Shown here piece by piece: positions 9,890-18,517 of a stretch of DNA of 37,801 nucleotides. Position 1 is the stretch's first letter. Each line of letters opens with the position of its first letter. The stretch lies in the NCBI GenBank assembly GCA_025354825.1, contig JANXMC010000356.1, positions 1-37,801 of the forward strand. Reading direction: 5' to 3'. The position numbers and the translations under genes are program-made. Source of the DNA: Myxococcales bacterium. GTDB taxonomy: Bacteria > Myxococcota_A > Polyangia > Polyangiales > Polyangiaceae. The notes below the pieces were generated by a model. It searched no databases and was not told where the DNA came from. It was given only the letters and a program-made list of their open reading frames with translations.

Positions 9890-10714
9890 ATGTCCGAGAT
9901 GAACCCCGAGCTCCGCCGCGCTCTACGCATCACTGGCTTTGCCGCCGTCACCGGCACGCTGCTCCCTGCGTTTGCGCTCCGCGAAGCGATGACGCCGAAG
10001 GGGAGCCGCGAGGCGCTCCGCGACCGCTGGCTCGCGCGCTGGAGCGACGCGCTGCTCAAGCTCTTCGCCGTGACGGTCGTCGCCGGCGACGGACGCCCGG
10101 CCCCCGCACGCACGCGCGGCCGCGGTCGGCTCATTGTCGCCAACCACCGTTCGACGATCGACATCGCCATCGCCCTCCGCACCTTCGGCGGCTTCATGGT
10201 GAGCCGCGGCGACCTCGCCAACTGGCCCCTCGTCGGCGCCGCGGCCCGTCGCGTCGGCACCGTTTTCGTCGACCGCAGCGACTCGGTCAGCGGCGCAGCG
10301 GCGATTCGCCACATTCGCGATCTCCTCAAGGGGGGCCACACCGTCACGATTTTCCCCGAGGGGACGACGTTCCCCGGCGACGAGGTCCGCCCGTTTCACC
10401 CCGGCGCGTTCGTCGCGGCGCTCCATACGCAGTGCGAGGTCATCCCCGTGGGGATCGCCTACGAGACAGGCTCGGGCGCCGCATTCGTCGACGAATCGTT
10501 CATGCAGCACTTGAACCGAATGGCGAGCGCACCGCCCACGCGCGTGGCCGTAACGATCGGCGAGCCGATCGTCGTCCGCGAAGGGGTCCGCGGCGCGGAG
10601 CTTCGCGAGCGGTCCCACGCGGCCGTCGTCGCCCTCGTGAAGAGCGCACGCGCGGCGGTCGATCGCGACCTGGTTGCTCCGCCGGCCGAATCGACGACGA
10701 CGCCGTCGACGTAG
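9890..10714 (+). CDS. 1-acyl-sn-glycerol-3-phosphate acyltransferase (PlsC family)
   Basis: VANHRSTIDIAIALRTFGG (HX4D) and TVTIFPEGTTFPG motifs. Confidence 0.88.
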   Translation: MSEMNPELRRALRITGFAAVTGTLLPAFALREAMTPKGSREALRDRWLARWSDALLKLFAVTVVAGDGRPAPARTRGRGRLIVANHRSTIDIAIALRTFGGFMVSRGDLANWPLVGAAARRVGTVFVDRSDSVSGAAAIRHIRDLLKGGHTVTIFPEGTTFPGDEVRPFHPGAFVAALHTQCEVIPVGIAYETGSGAAFVDESFMQHLNRMASAPPTRVAVTIGEPIVVREGVRGAELRERSHAAVVALVKSARAAVDRDLVAPPAESTTTPST

Positions 10715-10720
10715 CCCCGC

Positions 10721-10921
10721 TCAGCCGCCGCCGACGAAGAGGACGACCTCGATGGCGTCGCCTTCGGCCACGGCGCGCACGACGTGCTCGGCCCGCGGCA
10801 CGATGTCGCGGTTGATCTCGACAGCGACGGGCCCCTGCGTGAGGCCGAGGTGGTCCAAAAGCGCCCGGACGGTGAGGCCGTCGGGGACGTCGCGGAGGGT
10901 TCCGTTGAGGGTGACCTGCAT
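10721..10921 (-). CDS. thiS: Sulfur carrier protein ThiS
   Basis: MQVTLNGTLRDVPDGLTVRALLDHLGLTQGPVAVEINRDIVPRAEHVVRAVAEGDAIEVVLFVGGG; C-terminal GG and ThiS spacing. Confidence 0.9.
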   Translation of the reverse strand: MQVTLNGTLRDVPDGLTVRALLDHLGLTQGPVAVEINRDIVPRAEHVVRAVAEGDAIEVVLFVGGG

Positions 10922-10931
10922 GGCAACGGGC

Positions 10932-10937
10932 ACCCTA
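10932..10937 (-). promoter_or_regulatory. Candidate -10 box TAGGGT for thiS, 10 nt from the ATG
   Basis: Reverse complement ctgcTAGGGTgcccgttgccATG; extended -10 context TGc. Confidence 0.4.
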
Positions 10938-10970
10938 GCAGCAGTCGCTTCCGTGCTAAATCGGCGGGCG

Positions 10971-12221
10971 ATGCCGACCGAAAAGCTCTTCTGGCTCGAC
11001 CCCTTCGCCACCACGTTCGACGTCACGGGCGCGCGAATCGCCGCGTACGAAGACAAGGCGTCGGTCGTGCTCGACAAAACGGTGTTCTACGCCGAAGCGG
11101 GCGGGCAGCTCGCCGACACGGGCGCGCTGGAGCTCGACGGGCAGCCCTTCGCCGTGAGCGACGTGCAAGTCGACGACGACGGCGTGATTCACCACCTCGT
11201 CGACGGGGCCGGGGCCGCGCGCCTCTCGCTCTCGTCCAGCACGGCGGTCAAGGGTCGCATCGAGCCCGCGCGTCGCCGCGACCACATGGCGCAACACACC
11301 GCGCAGCACATGCTCTCGCGCGCGCTGCTCGACGAAGCCCGCGCCGAGACCGTCTCGTCGCGCCTCGGCGCCAACGTCTGCACGATCGACGTCTCGCGCG
11401 CGACGATCCCCGACGCCGAGCTCGCCCGCGCCGAAGCAGCCGTGAACGCGGCGATTCAAAGCGACGTCGTCGTGCGTGCGTTCTTCCCGTCCGAGAGCGA
11501 GCTCAAGGCGCTTCCGCTGCGCCGCGCTCCGAAGGTCGCCACGGGCATACGGATCATCGACATCGACGGCTTCGACGTCTCGCCCTGCGGCGGCACGCAC
11601 TGCACGCGCACCGGGCAAGTCGGCCTCGTTCGCATCGTCGGCACGGAGAAGTACAAAGGCATGACGCGCGTGACGTTCCACGCCGCCAACCGCGCACTCG
11701 ACGACATGCGCAGCAAGGAGCGCGCGCTGTCCGACCTCGCGCGCGAGCTCACGTGCGGCGCGCTCGACGTCGGCAACGCCGTCGCCAAGCTCCGCGCGGA
11801 CATGAAGGCACGCCTCGATGCGCTCTCGGCCGTTCGCGGCGAGCTCGTCGCGTTCCTCTCCGCGCAGGCGCTCGCGGCCCATCCCCCCGACGCGAGCGGC
11901 ACCACGCGTGTCGTTGTCGTTCGCACGGCGGACGACATTGGGATGCTCCGCGCGCTCGCCGCCCGCATCGCGTCGCGCCCCGATGTCGTCGCGTTTTGCG
12001 CGAGCGCGGGCGAGCCCGGCGCAGCGGGCGAACGCGACCTCATGGTGGTGGTGCAGCGCGGATCGGCCACGACCTTCGACTGCGGCGGCTGGTTCAAGAC
12101 CGCCGCGACAACCGTGGGCGGCCGTGGCGGCGGCAGGCCCGAGCGTGCCGAGGGGAAGCTCCCCGAGAACACATCGCTAAGTGTGCTCGTCCACGGCGAG
12201 AGCGCAAAAACGGCCGGGTAG
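10971..12221 (+). CDS. Alanyl-tRNA editing protein, AlaX-like with C-terminal DHHA1-like region
   Basis: FYAEAGGQLADTG; HTAQHMLSRAL (HxxxH); DGFDVSPCGGTHCTRTGQVG (CxxxH); C-terminal VVQRGS...FKTAATTVGGRGGGRPERAEG. Confidence 0.88.
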   Translation: MPTEKLFWLDPFATTFDVTGARIAAYEDKASVVLDKTVFYAEAGGQLADTGALELDGQPFAVSDVQVDDDGVIHHLVDGAGAARLSLSSSTAVKGRIEPARRRDHMAQHTAQHMLSRALLDEARAETVSSRLGANVCTIDVSRATIPDAELARAEAAVNAAIQSDVVVRAFFPSESELKALPLRRAPKVATGIRIIDIDGFDVSPCGGTHCTRTGQVGLVRIVGTEKYKGMTRVTFHAANRALDDMRSKERALSDLARELTCGALDVGNAVAKLRADMKARLDALSAVRGELVAFLSAQALAAHPPDASGTTRVVVVRTADDIGMLRALAARIASRPDVVAFCASAGEPGAAGERDLMVVVQRGSATTFDCGGWFKTAATTVGGRGGGRPERAEGKLPENTSLSVLVHGESAKTAG

Positions 12222-12272
12222 CCAAGCGTTCCAACGGGGCGGCCATTTCGCGCGTATCGTGGAGGGAGCGCC

Positions 12273-13376
12273 ATGGCCCACGACTCGAAAACGCCGCGAG
12301 GCGATGGCCCCCGGGCCGGTGAAAAGCTCGTGTTCCCCCGCGTTCGCGCCGACGACGCGGAAGACGTCTCGTGGGCCCTCTCGACCGCCGAGGCGATGTG
12401 GAACCGCGGCGATCACCTCGAGGCCGTGAAGTGGATTCGCCGCGCGGCCGAAGCCGCGTCCGAGTGTGAAGCCGACGAGCGCCACTTGGAGCTCGCGAAG
12501 GCCGCCGCCGAGCTCGCGTCGCAGCTGGATGCGGGCGAGCGCATGACCACTGTCGCGCCCCCGCCCGTGGCTGGCGTGCCGTCGTCTGCCCGCCAGACGC
12601 CGCAGACGCCGCCGTCGTCCATGACGCCGAACGCGCCCGGCGTGAAGCCCGGCAATCCGCAGTCGATTCCGCCGCCGCTCGTGAAGCGCACGCTCCCCCT
12701 TCAATCGCAGACGCCGCCGCCCGTCGCCGTCACGGTGAAAGAGCCGTTCGCGCACTCCCCAACGGCGCCGCGGGTGGCGCAAGGTCCCGCGCCAAGCTCT
12801 CGCCGCGAAGGCGCAGGGCCGCTCCGCCCCGCCGAGCCGCGCACGTCGCGACGTCGTTCCCATGCGAACCTCGGCGACGAAGCGCGCGGCGCGAAGAGCG
12901 CACGAGCGGCCGCCGTCGTGGTCGATCCGGACACGACCGCCGAGATTCACGTGCCGGTCATCGCGCCCGAACCGCGGAAGCGCGGGCGGAGCAAGCCCGT
13001 CATCGACGACGAGCCACCGTCGACGGTCATCCCTAGCGATCTCCAGCGCATCATCGCGCGCAGCGACGACCCGGACGCGTGGCCAACGCAGTCGTTCAGC
13101 GGCGAGGACATGGACGACATGGTCGAGGAGCACACGCGCATCGGCACGTCGGCGTACGTCGAGAAGGCGATCGCGGGCTCGCAGATCCCGCCTCGCATGG
13201 AGCCGTTCCAGCCCGCCGTGAAGCCGTCGCAGGCGGTGCGCGTCGTCGTCTGGCGCGACAACGAGGGCGTGCGCGTCGCGCCCCTCGGCACGAAGGTCTC
13301 GGCCATCGCGGTCGAGGCCGTGCTCGTGGCGCTCGACCCGACGGCCGATCTCGCCGCGTGGCTCACGAAGAAGTGA
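12273..13376 (+). CDS. Hypothetical protein: TPR-like N-terminus, Pro-rich linker, conserved-looking C-terminus
   Basis: 367 aa; helical EDVSWALSTAEAMWNRGDHLEAVKWIRRAAEAASECEADERHLELAKAAAELA, low-complexity P/T/Q linker, compact end VRVVVWRDNEGVRVAPLGTKVSAIAVEAVLVAL. GGAGGG ahead of ATG. Confidence 0.7.
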   Translation: MAHDSKTPRGDGPRAGEKLVFPRVRADDAEDVSWALSTAEAMWNRGDHLEAVKWIRRAAEAASECEADERHLELAKAAAELASQLDAGERMTTVAPPPVAGVPSSARQTPQTPPSSMTPNAPGVKPGNPQSIPPPLVKRTLPLQSQTPPPVAVTVKEPFAHSPTAPRVAQGPAPSSRREGAGPLRPAEPRTSRRRSHANLGDEARGAKSARAAAVVVDPDTTAEIHVPVIAPEPRKRGRSKPVIDDEPPSTVIPSDLQRIIARSDDPDAWPTQSFSGEDMDDMVEEHTRIGTSAYVEKAIAGSQIPPRMEPFQPAVKPSQAVRVVVWRDNEGVRVAPLGTKVSAIAVEAVLVALDPTADLAAWLTKK

Positions 13377-13377
13377 G

Positions 13378-13400
13378 CCCTCGCGCGCCCCTCGCGAGGG
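13378..13400. terminator. Hairpin between the hypothetical gene and uppP
   Basis: CCCTCGCG-cgcccct-CGCGAGGG, perfect 8-bp stem; no T-tract. Confidence 0.4.
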
Positions 13401-13419
13401 CGTGGTAAGGCACGCGGCC

Positions 13420-14226
13420 ATGACGCCCCTCATCGCGGTGCTCTTAGGCATCGTCGAAGGTCTGACGGAGTATCTCCCGGTCTCGTCGACGGGCCACCTC
13501 ATTCTGGTGGCGGACCTGCTGGGTCAAAACGATGCCGCGGCCGACTCGTTCAACATCGTCATTCAGCTCGGCGCAATCCTCGCGGTCGTCGTCCAGTACC
13601 GGCGCCTCTTGGCCGAGCGCGCGGTAGGCCTCCTGTCGCGCAAGCCCGAGTCTGTCGCGCTGCTCGTCGCGCTCATCGTCGGCTTCGTTCCGACGGCGAT
13701 CACCGGGCTCTTGCTACGCAAGACCATCAAGCGGTTGCTCTTCGGGCCCGCCCCCGTTGCGATCGCGCTGATCGCCGGCGGAATTTTGATGATCGTCATC
13801 GAGCGCATTCGCGCGAAGAAGCACATCACCGGCCTCACCGGGCTCGAGCACGTGACGCCCAAGCGCGCGTTTCTCATCGGCCTCGGTCAGTGCTTCGCGA
13901 TGTGGCCCGGCTCCTCGCGCTCGATGTGCACGATCATCACGGGGCAGCTCACCGGCCTCTCCACAGCGACCGCCGCGGAGTTCTCATTCCTCCTGGGTCT
14001 GCCGACGCTCGGCGCAGCGACGCTGTACGAAGGGTACAAAGCGCGGCACGAGCTCTTAGCTGGCGGAGGCGGGGTCAACCTTGTCATCGGCCTCGTCGTC
14101 TCGTTCCTCGTCGCGTGGGCCGTCATCGCCGGGTTCATCAAGTACCTGCAGTCGCGCGGCCTCGAGCCGTTCGGCTACTACCGCATCGTTCTAGGCGCGG
14201 TCGTGTTCCTCGTTCTCGCGCACTGA
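13420..14226 (+). CDS. uppP: Undecaprenyl-diphosphate phosphatase
   Basis: GIVEGLTEYLPVSSTGHLILV and GSSRSMCTIITGQLTGLS motifs; multi-TM. Confidence 0.94.
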   Translation: MTPLIAVLLGIVEGLTEYLPVSSTGHLILVADLLGQNDAAADSFNIVIQLGAILAVVVQYRRLLAERAVGLLSRKPESVALLVALIVGFVPTAITGLLLRKTIKRLLFGPAPVAIALIAGGILMIVIERIRAKKHITGLTGLEHVTPKRAFLIGLGQCFAMWPGSSRSMCTIITGQLTGLSTATAAEFSFLLGLPTLGAATLYEGYKARHELLAGGGGVNLVIGLVVSFLVAWAVIAGFIKYLQSRGLEPFGYYRIVLGAVVFLVLAH

Positions 14227-14284
14227 CCGGCCGCGGGGCCTCGCAGTACGAAACAGAGACGTCACCTCGCTGTCACCTGTCCGC

Positions 14285-14290
14285 TATGCT
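14285..14290 (+). promoter_or_regulatory. Candidate -10 box TATGCT upstream of the metallophosphoesterase gene
   Basis: ccgcTATGCTccgg 38 nt before ATG 14329, with ggagga RBS; GTCACCT direct repeats (14261-14267, 14272-14278) just upstream. Confidence 0.4.
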
Positions 14291-14328
14291 CCGGCGCCCG
14301 TCAAATCGCGGGCGTCCGGGGAGGATTC

Positions 14329-15909
14329 ATGCGGCAGGCTCTCGTTTCACGCGCGCGATCGACGTTCACCCTTTCGGCGTTCGCCGCGAGCCTCTTCGTT
14401 CTGACCCTCACGAGCGCCGCGTGCTCGTCGAGCGCGGTCGACGACGGCCCGCGCTTCACGCCGCTCGTGCCGCTCGAATCGGCGGTGATGACCGACGAGC
14501 TTCTGTACACGCCCGTCACGCCGCGCGAGCTCCCCGACGCGAACCCCAATCCGTCCGACCCCACGGCCCTCGCATCCTACGAAGCGCGCGGCTACGGCAC
14601 GCTCGCATCGGCCGCGGGGGAGAAGCACACCACGCGCACGATCGACGGCGCCACCGCCCCCGCCGCCGGCGCGAATGCGAAGCGCCTCTTTCGCTTCGTC
14701 CACATGCCCGACCTTCAGCTGAGCGACGACGAGTCGCCCAACCGCGTCGGCGCGCTCGACAGCTACTCGGCCGGCGACGCCGCCCTTCGCCCGCAAGACC
14801 CGTTCATTTGCCGCATGGTCAATGCGAGCGTGCGAACGATTAACGCGCTCCACCGCAACGATCCGATCTCCTTCGTGCTGCTCGGCGGCGACAACTCCGA
14901 CAGCGCGCAGACCAACGAGGTCGAGTGGGTGCTCAAGGTCTTGAGCGGTGCGCCCGAGGTCGAATGCGACTCCGGAAATGACGACCAGATGACGCCCGGC
15001 CCCGACAACGACGGCAAGGATCCGTTCAAGCCCGAGGGGCTCGCGATGCCGTGGAAGTGGGTCACCGGGAACCACGACGTCAACGTGCAGGGGACGTTCC
15101 GCATCGACGACGCGAAGCGCGAGATCGCGGTGGGCTCGACGGCGGCGCTCGGAACCCGCGACTACACGCGCGGCGGCGCCTCGTACCGCGGCGACTTCGT
15201 CGTCCCCGATGCGAAGCGCGCGCTTCTCTCGCGCAAAGACTTGATGGCGACCATCGCCGCCGACGGCGACGGGCACGGCATCGGCGACGCACAAAAAGCG
15301 AGCGGCAAAGGGATCTACACCTACGACGTGCCGGGCTCGCAAGTGCGCCTCCTCGTCCTCGACACCGCCGCCGAGACGGGCGGAGCCGAAGGGGTGATTC
15401 ACCAGAGCGACGTCGACAGCGCGATCAAGCCGGCGCTCGACAAGGCCAAGGCCGACGCGAAGTGGGTCGTGCTCGCGTCGCACCACGCCGTCGGAAGCCT
15501 GACGAGCGACGGCGGCGCATTCGGCGAGCTCCAGGCAGACGCGCTCACCGCCGACGCGTGGACGGCCTTCGTCGGCGGCTACCCGAACGTGATTTTCAGC
15601 ATGGTCGGCCATTCGCACCGCCACGCGGTGCGCGCCATCACGCCCGCGGGCGGCCACGCGTGGTGGGAAGTCATGTCGAGCGCCATCGCCGACTTCCCCC
15701 ACCAGTTTCGTGTCCTCGAGCTGTACGACCAAGACAACGGGTGGTTGATGATGCGTGCAACCTGCACCGACTTCTCGACCGACGGCGACCCCGTTGCCGC
15801 CGAAGGGCGTGCGCGCGGCGTCGTCGACTTCGTGTCGGGATGGCTGCCGAGCGACGGGCGCGGCGACGTGGCCGACCGCAACGTCGAGCTCTGGATCCCA
15901 AAGCCCTGA
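14329..15909 (+). CDS. Metallophosphoesterase (calcineurin-like) lipoprotein
   Basis: Lipobox LTSAACSSS; FVHMPDLQ, LLGGDNSD, VTGNHDVN, ASHHAVG, MVGHSHRH metal-binding motifs in order. Confidence 0.85.
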   Translation: MRQALVSRARSTFTLSAFAASLFVLTLTSAACSSSAVDDGPRFTPLVPLESAVMTDELLYTPVTPRELPDANPNPSDPTALASYEARGYGTLASAAGEKHTTRTIDGATAPAAGANAKRLFRFVHMPDLQLSDDESPNRVGALDSYSAGDAALRPQDPFICRMVNASVRTINALHRNDPISFVLLGGDNSDSAQTNEVEWVLKVLSGAPEVECDSGNDDQMTPGPDNDGKDPFKPEGLAMPWKWVTGNHDVNVQGTFRIDDAKREIAVGSTAALGTRDYTRGGASYRGDFVVPDAKRALLSRKDLMATIAADGDGHGIGDAQKASGKGIYTYDVPGSQVRLLVLDTAAETGGAEGVIHQSDVDSAIKPALDKAKADAKWVVLASHHAVGSLTSDGGAFGELQADALTADAWTAFVGGYPNVIFSMVGHSHRHAVRAITPAGGHAWWEVMSSAIADFPHQFRVLELYDQDNGWLMMRATCTDFSTDGDPVAAEGRARGVVDFVSGWLPSDGRGDVADRNVELWIPKP

Positions 15910-15921
15910 TAGAACGCTCCC

Positions 15922-17274
15922 ATGCGTTCGCCTTTCTCGCGCTCGGTCTCCGCCGGCGCGATCGCGCTCTCCATCGCCGTGTCGATCGCCGCGCTCGCCG
16001 CGTGCGATGACGACGTGGACACGTTCGGGAAAGCCGTCGACGGCGGCGCCGGCGACGCGACGGCCCACGATGCGGGCGTGCCCGACGCCGCGCTCGATGC
16101 CGGCGATGCGGTCGACGGCTCCGCGGCCGCGAGCGCCCGCCTCCTCGTCACGGCCGTCGACTTCGTCGGCGGCGCGAGCGAGCTCCTCGTGGCGAATCTC
16201 GCGACCCATGCCGTCGACGGCCGCCTCGCGATCGCGAGCACGGCACCGACCACGGTGGCCTCGGGCGGGCGCCTCTTCGTCGTCGCGCGGGACACCGGCG
16301 CGGTCGTCGAGCTCGACGCCGATGCACCCTGGAACCGCAGCGCCACGTGGAGCATCGACCGCGCGAGCGTAGACGGCGGCACGCGCGCCATCGCATCGAC
16401 CGCATCGGTCGTCGCCACGGACACGAAGGCCTACGCCCTCTTCGCCGACAGCAACACGGTGTCGATCCTCGGCGCTCCCGGGTCCGACGCCGGCGGCGTC
16501 GGCGCGCGCGTCGATCTCGCGCGCTACGTCCAGGCAGGCGACTCCGACGGCGTCGTCGACCCGCTCGGCGGCGTGTACGTCCCCGCGCGGCGCCTGGTGT
16601 ATCTCGTCCTGCGAAACGTCGACACCACCACCGCGGCGACGACGCCGGGCGACCGCGTCGCCTGCGCCGGCACGAAGAGCACGGTGGTCGGCATCGACGT
16701 CGACTCCGACACCTTCGTCGATCTCAACGGCGACGCCGACGGCACGGCGTTGGACCTCGCCGGTGTGAACCCCGTCGCCGTCGCCTACGACGCGGCGGGC
16801 GATCGCCTGCTCGTCGCCCACGCCGGCTGCGGGCTCGGCGGCATCGACGACGCGAGCGACGCCGACGTCGCGGGGCGCCTGGTCGGTCGGCAAATCGAGG
16901 AGCTCTCTCTGTTCACCAATGCGGTCCGCACGCTTCTCGACGCGACGGATCTCGGCACCCCGGTCCGCTTCGTCGTCGTCGGCGATCACCGCGCCGTCGT
17001 GCAGCTCATGACCGACGACGCCGTCCGCCGCACCTTCGTGTGGGATCCGTCGTCGACCACCCTCGGGCGCGCCATCACGGCGCCCGATGCGTTCTCCGTC
17101 GACCCGTCGGGAAAGCTCTACGGCGTCGAACGCCAGTTCACCCACGACGGGGGCGCCGACACGTTCGATGCCGTCTCGGTGCGCATCGCCGACGGCCGCA
17201 AAGCGACGCTCCTCACGCTGCCGTTCACCGCAAGGGAGCCGTTCGTCGCGAGCGCCGAGGTTGTGACGCGCTAG
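15922..17274 (+). CDS. Hypothetical lipoprotein, likely beta-propeller-like
   Basis: Lipobox IAALAACDDD, D/G/A-rich linker, then repeated beta-strand segments (LLVTAVDFVGGASELLVANLATHAVDGRL..., AVAYDAAGDRLLVAHAG). Confidence 0.6.
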   Translation: MRSPFSRSVSAGAIALSIAVSIAALAACDDDVDTFGKAVDGGAGDATAHDAGVPDAALDAGDAVDGSAAASARLLVTAVDFVGGASELLVANLATHAVDGRLAIASTAPTTVASGGRLFVVARDTGAVVELDADAPWNRSATWSIDRASVDGGTRAIASTASVVATDTKAYALFADSNTVSILGAPGSDAGGVGARVDLARYVQAGDSDGVVDPLGGVYVPARRLVYLVLRNVDTTTAATTPGDRVACAGTKSTVVGIDVDSDTFVDLNGDADGTALDLAGVNPVAVAYDAAGDRLLVAHAGCGLGGIDDASDADVAGRLVGRQIEELSLFTNAVRTLLDATDLGTPVRFVVVGDHRAVVQLMTDDAVRRTFVWDPSSTTLGRAITAPDAFSVDPSGKLYGVERQFTHDGGADTFDAVSVRIADGRKATLLTLPFTAREPFVASAEVVTR

Positions 17275-18497
17275 CGCCGCACGCGCGCTTTAATGCGGTC
17301 GAGGATCGCGTCTGCGAGCTTGCGCTTGCTCATCGCCGGCGTGCTCTCGGCGCCCTGGGCATCGACGAAAATCGCGCGGTTGTCGTCGCCGCCGAAGGCC
17401 GTCTCGGCGCTGTTCGCGACGACGAGATCGACCCGCTTCGCCGTGAGCTTTCCGCGCGCGTAGGCCGTGATGGCCGCGTCGTCGCCGCTCTCGACGGCGA
17501 ACCCCACGAGCATAGGGTGCGCGAGCTTGTCGCCCCGTGCCGCACCGAGCTCGGCGAGCAAGTCGGGGTTCTTCACGAGGTCGATCGACGCCGTGTCACC
17601 CTGTTTTTTGAGCTTCGTCTCGCTCACCGCCGCCGCGCGATAGTCGGCGACCGCGGCCGTCATGACGAGCGCGTCGAAGCCCGCGAGATAGGGCCCGCCC
17701 GCGTCCCAAAGTGCCGCACGCATCTCGAGGGCCGACCGCACGTCGACGCGGTGCACGTGGGCCGGCGTTGCGAGCGTGACGGGCCCCGCGACGAGCGTCA
17801 CGCTCGCGCCCCGGAGCGCCGCCCGCTCGGCCACGGCGAACCCCATTTTTCCGCTCGATCGATTGCCGAGGAAGCGCACCGGATCGAGGTCCTCCACGGT
17901 GGGACCGGCCGTCACCACCACGCGCAGCCCGGCGAGATCGCGCGGCGCGAGGCTCGCGGCGATCGCATCGACCACGGCTTGCGGCTCGCTCATTCGACCG
18001 ATGCCCGACTCGCCCGACGCCACCGCGCCGTGCACGGGCCCAACGAGCGTGACCCGCCCCTGCCGCGCGAGCGCCGTGACGTTCGACTGCGTCGCCGGAT
18101 GGTTCCACATGCGCGGATGCATCGCCGGCGCCGCCAACACGGGGCCGCGCGCGACCAGGGCGAGCGCCGTCACCAGATCGTCGGCTCGCCCTCCCGCGAG
18201 GCGCGCGAGCACGTCCGCGGTCGCAGGCACGATGACGACGGCGTCGGCCCGCGCCGCGAGGCTCACGTGCATCTCGCCCGCGAACGACGCGTCCCACATG
18301 TCCGTCGCGACGGCCTCCCCCGTGATGCCCGACAGCGTGACCGGGCCGACGAAGCGTGCCGCGGAGGCCGTCATGACAGGCAGAACCTTGGCGCCCGCCT
18401 TAATGCACAACCGCGCGACCTCGACGCTCTTGTACGCAGCGATGCTCCCCGTCACGCACAGCGCGACGACGCGCCCTTCGAGGTCCGACGTTGCCAT
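17271..18497 (-). CDS. coaBC: Bifunctional phosphopantothenoylcysteine decarboxylase / phosphopantothenate-cysteine ligase
   Basis: VALCVTGSIAAYKSVEVARLC; IVPATADVLARLAGGRADDL; VTAGPTVEDLDPVRFLGNRSSGKMGFAVAE; AAVADYRAA...KLKK. Start M6 of the ORF; TAAAGT -10-like box at 18511-18516. Confidence 0.92.
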   Translation of the reverse strand: MATSDLEGRVVALCVTGSIAAYKSVEVARLCIKAGAKVLPVMTASAARFVGPVTLSGITGEAVATDMWDASFAGEMHVSLAARADAVVIVPATADVLARLAGGRADDLVTALALVARGPVLAAPAMHPRMWNHPATQSNVTALARQGRVTLVGPVHGAVASGESGIGRMSEPQAVVDAIAASLAPRDLAGLRVVVTAGPTVEDLDPVRFLGNRSSGKMGFAVAERAALRGASVTLVAGPVTLATPAHVHRVDVRSALEMRAALWDAGGPYLAGFDALVMTAAVADYRAAAVSETKLKKQGDTASIDLVKNPDLLAELGAARGDKLAHPMLVGFAVESGDDAAITAYARGKLTAKRVDLVVANSAETAFGGDDNRAIFVDAQGAESTPAMSKRKLADAILDRIKARVRR

Positions 18498-18517
18498 CTT
18501 GGTAACGCGCACTTTAG

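Noticed and set aside
14690-14720. DxQ (MPDLQ) instead of DxH in the metallophosphoesterase as a dead enzyme
   Set aside because: DxQ variants occur in known calcineurin-like families; all other metal motifs are present.
14347-17145. 932-aa minus-strand ORF, and other long antisense or off-frame ORFs (e.g. 7330-9711, 8070-9857, 16347-18668, 29046-30791, 30959-32770)
   Set aside because: Lie opposite or out of frame with well-supported genes; R/A/H/D-rich translations typical of high-GC shadow frames with no recognisable motifs.
17271-17274. Overlapping stop codons of the beta-propeller lipoprotein gene and coaBC as a special regulatory element
   Set aside because: Tail-to-tail CTAG overlaps are common in compact genomes; noted only in the hairpin finding.
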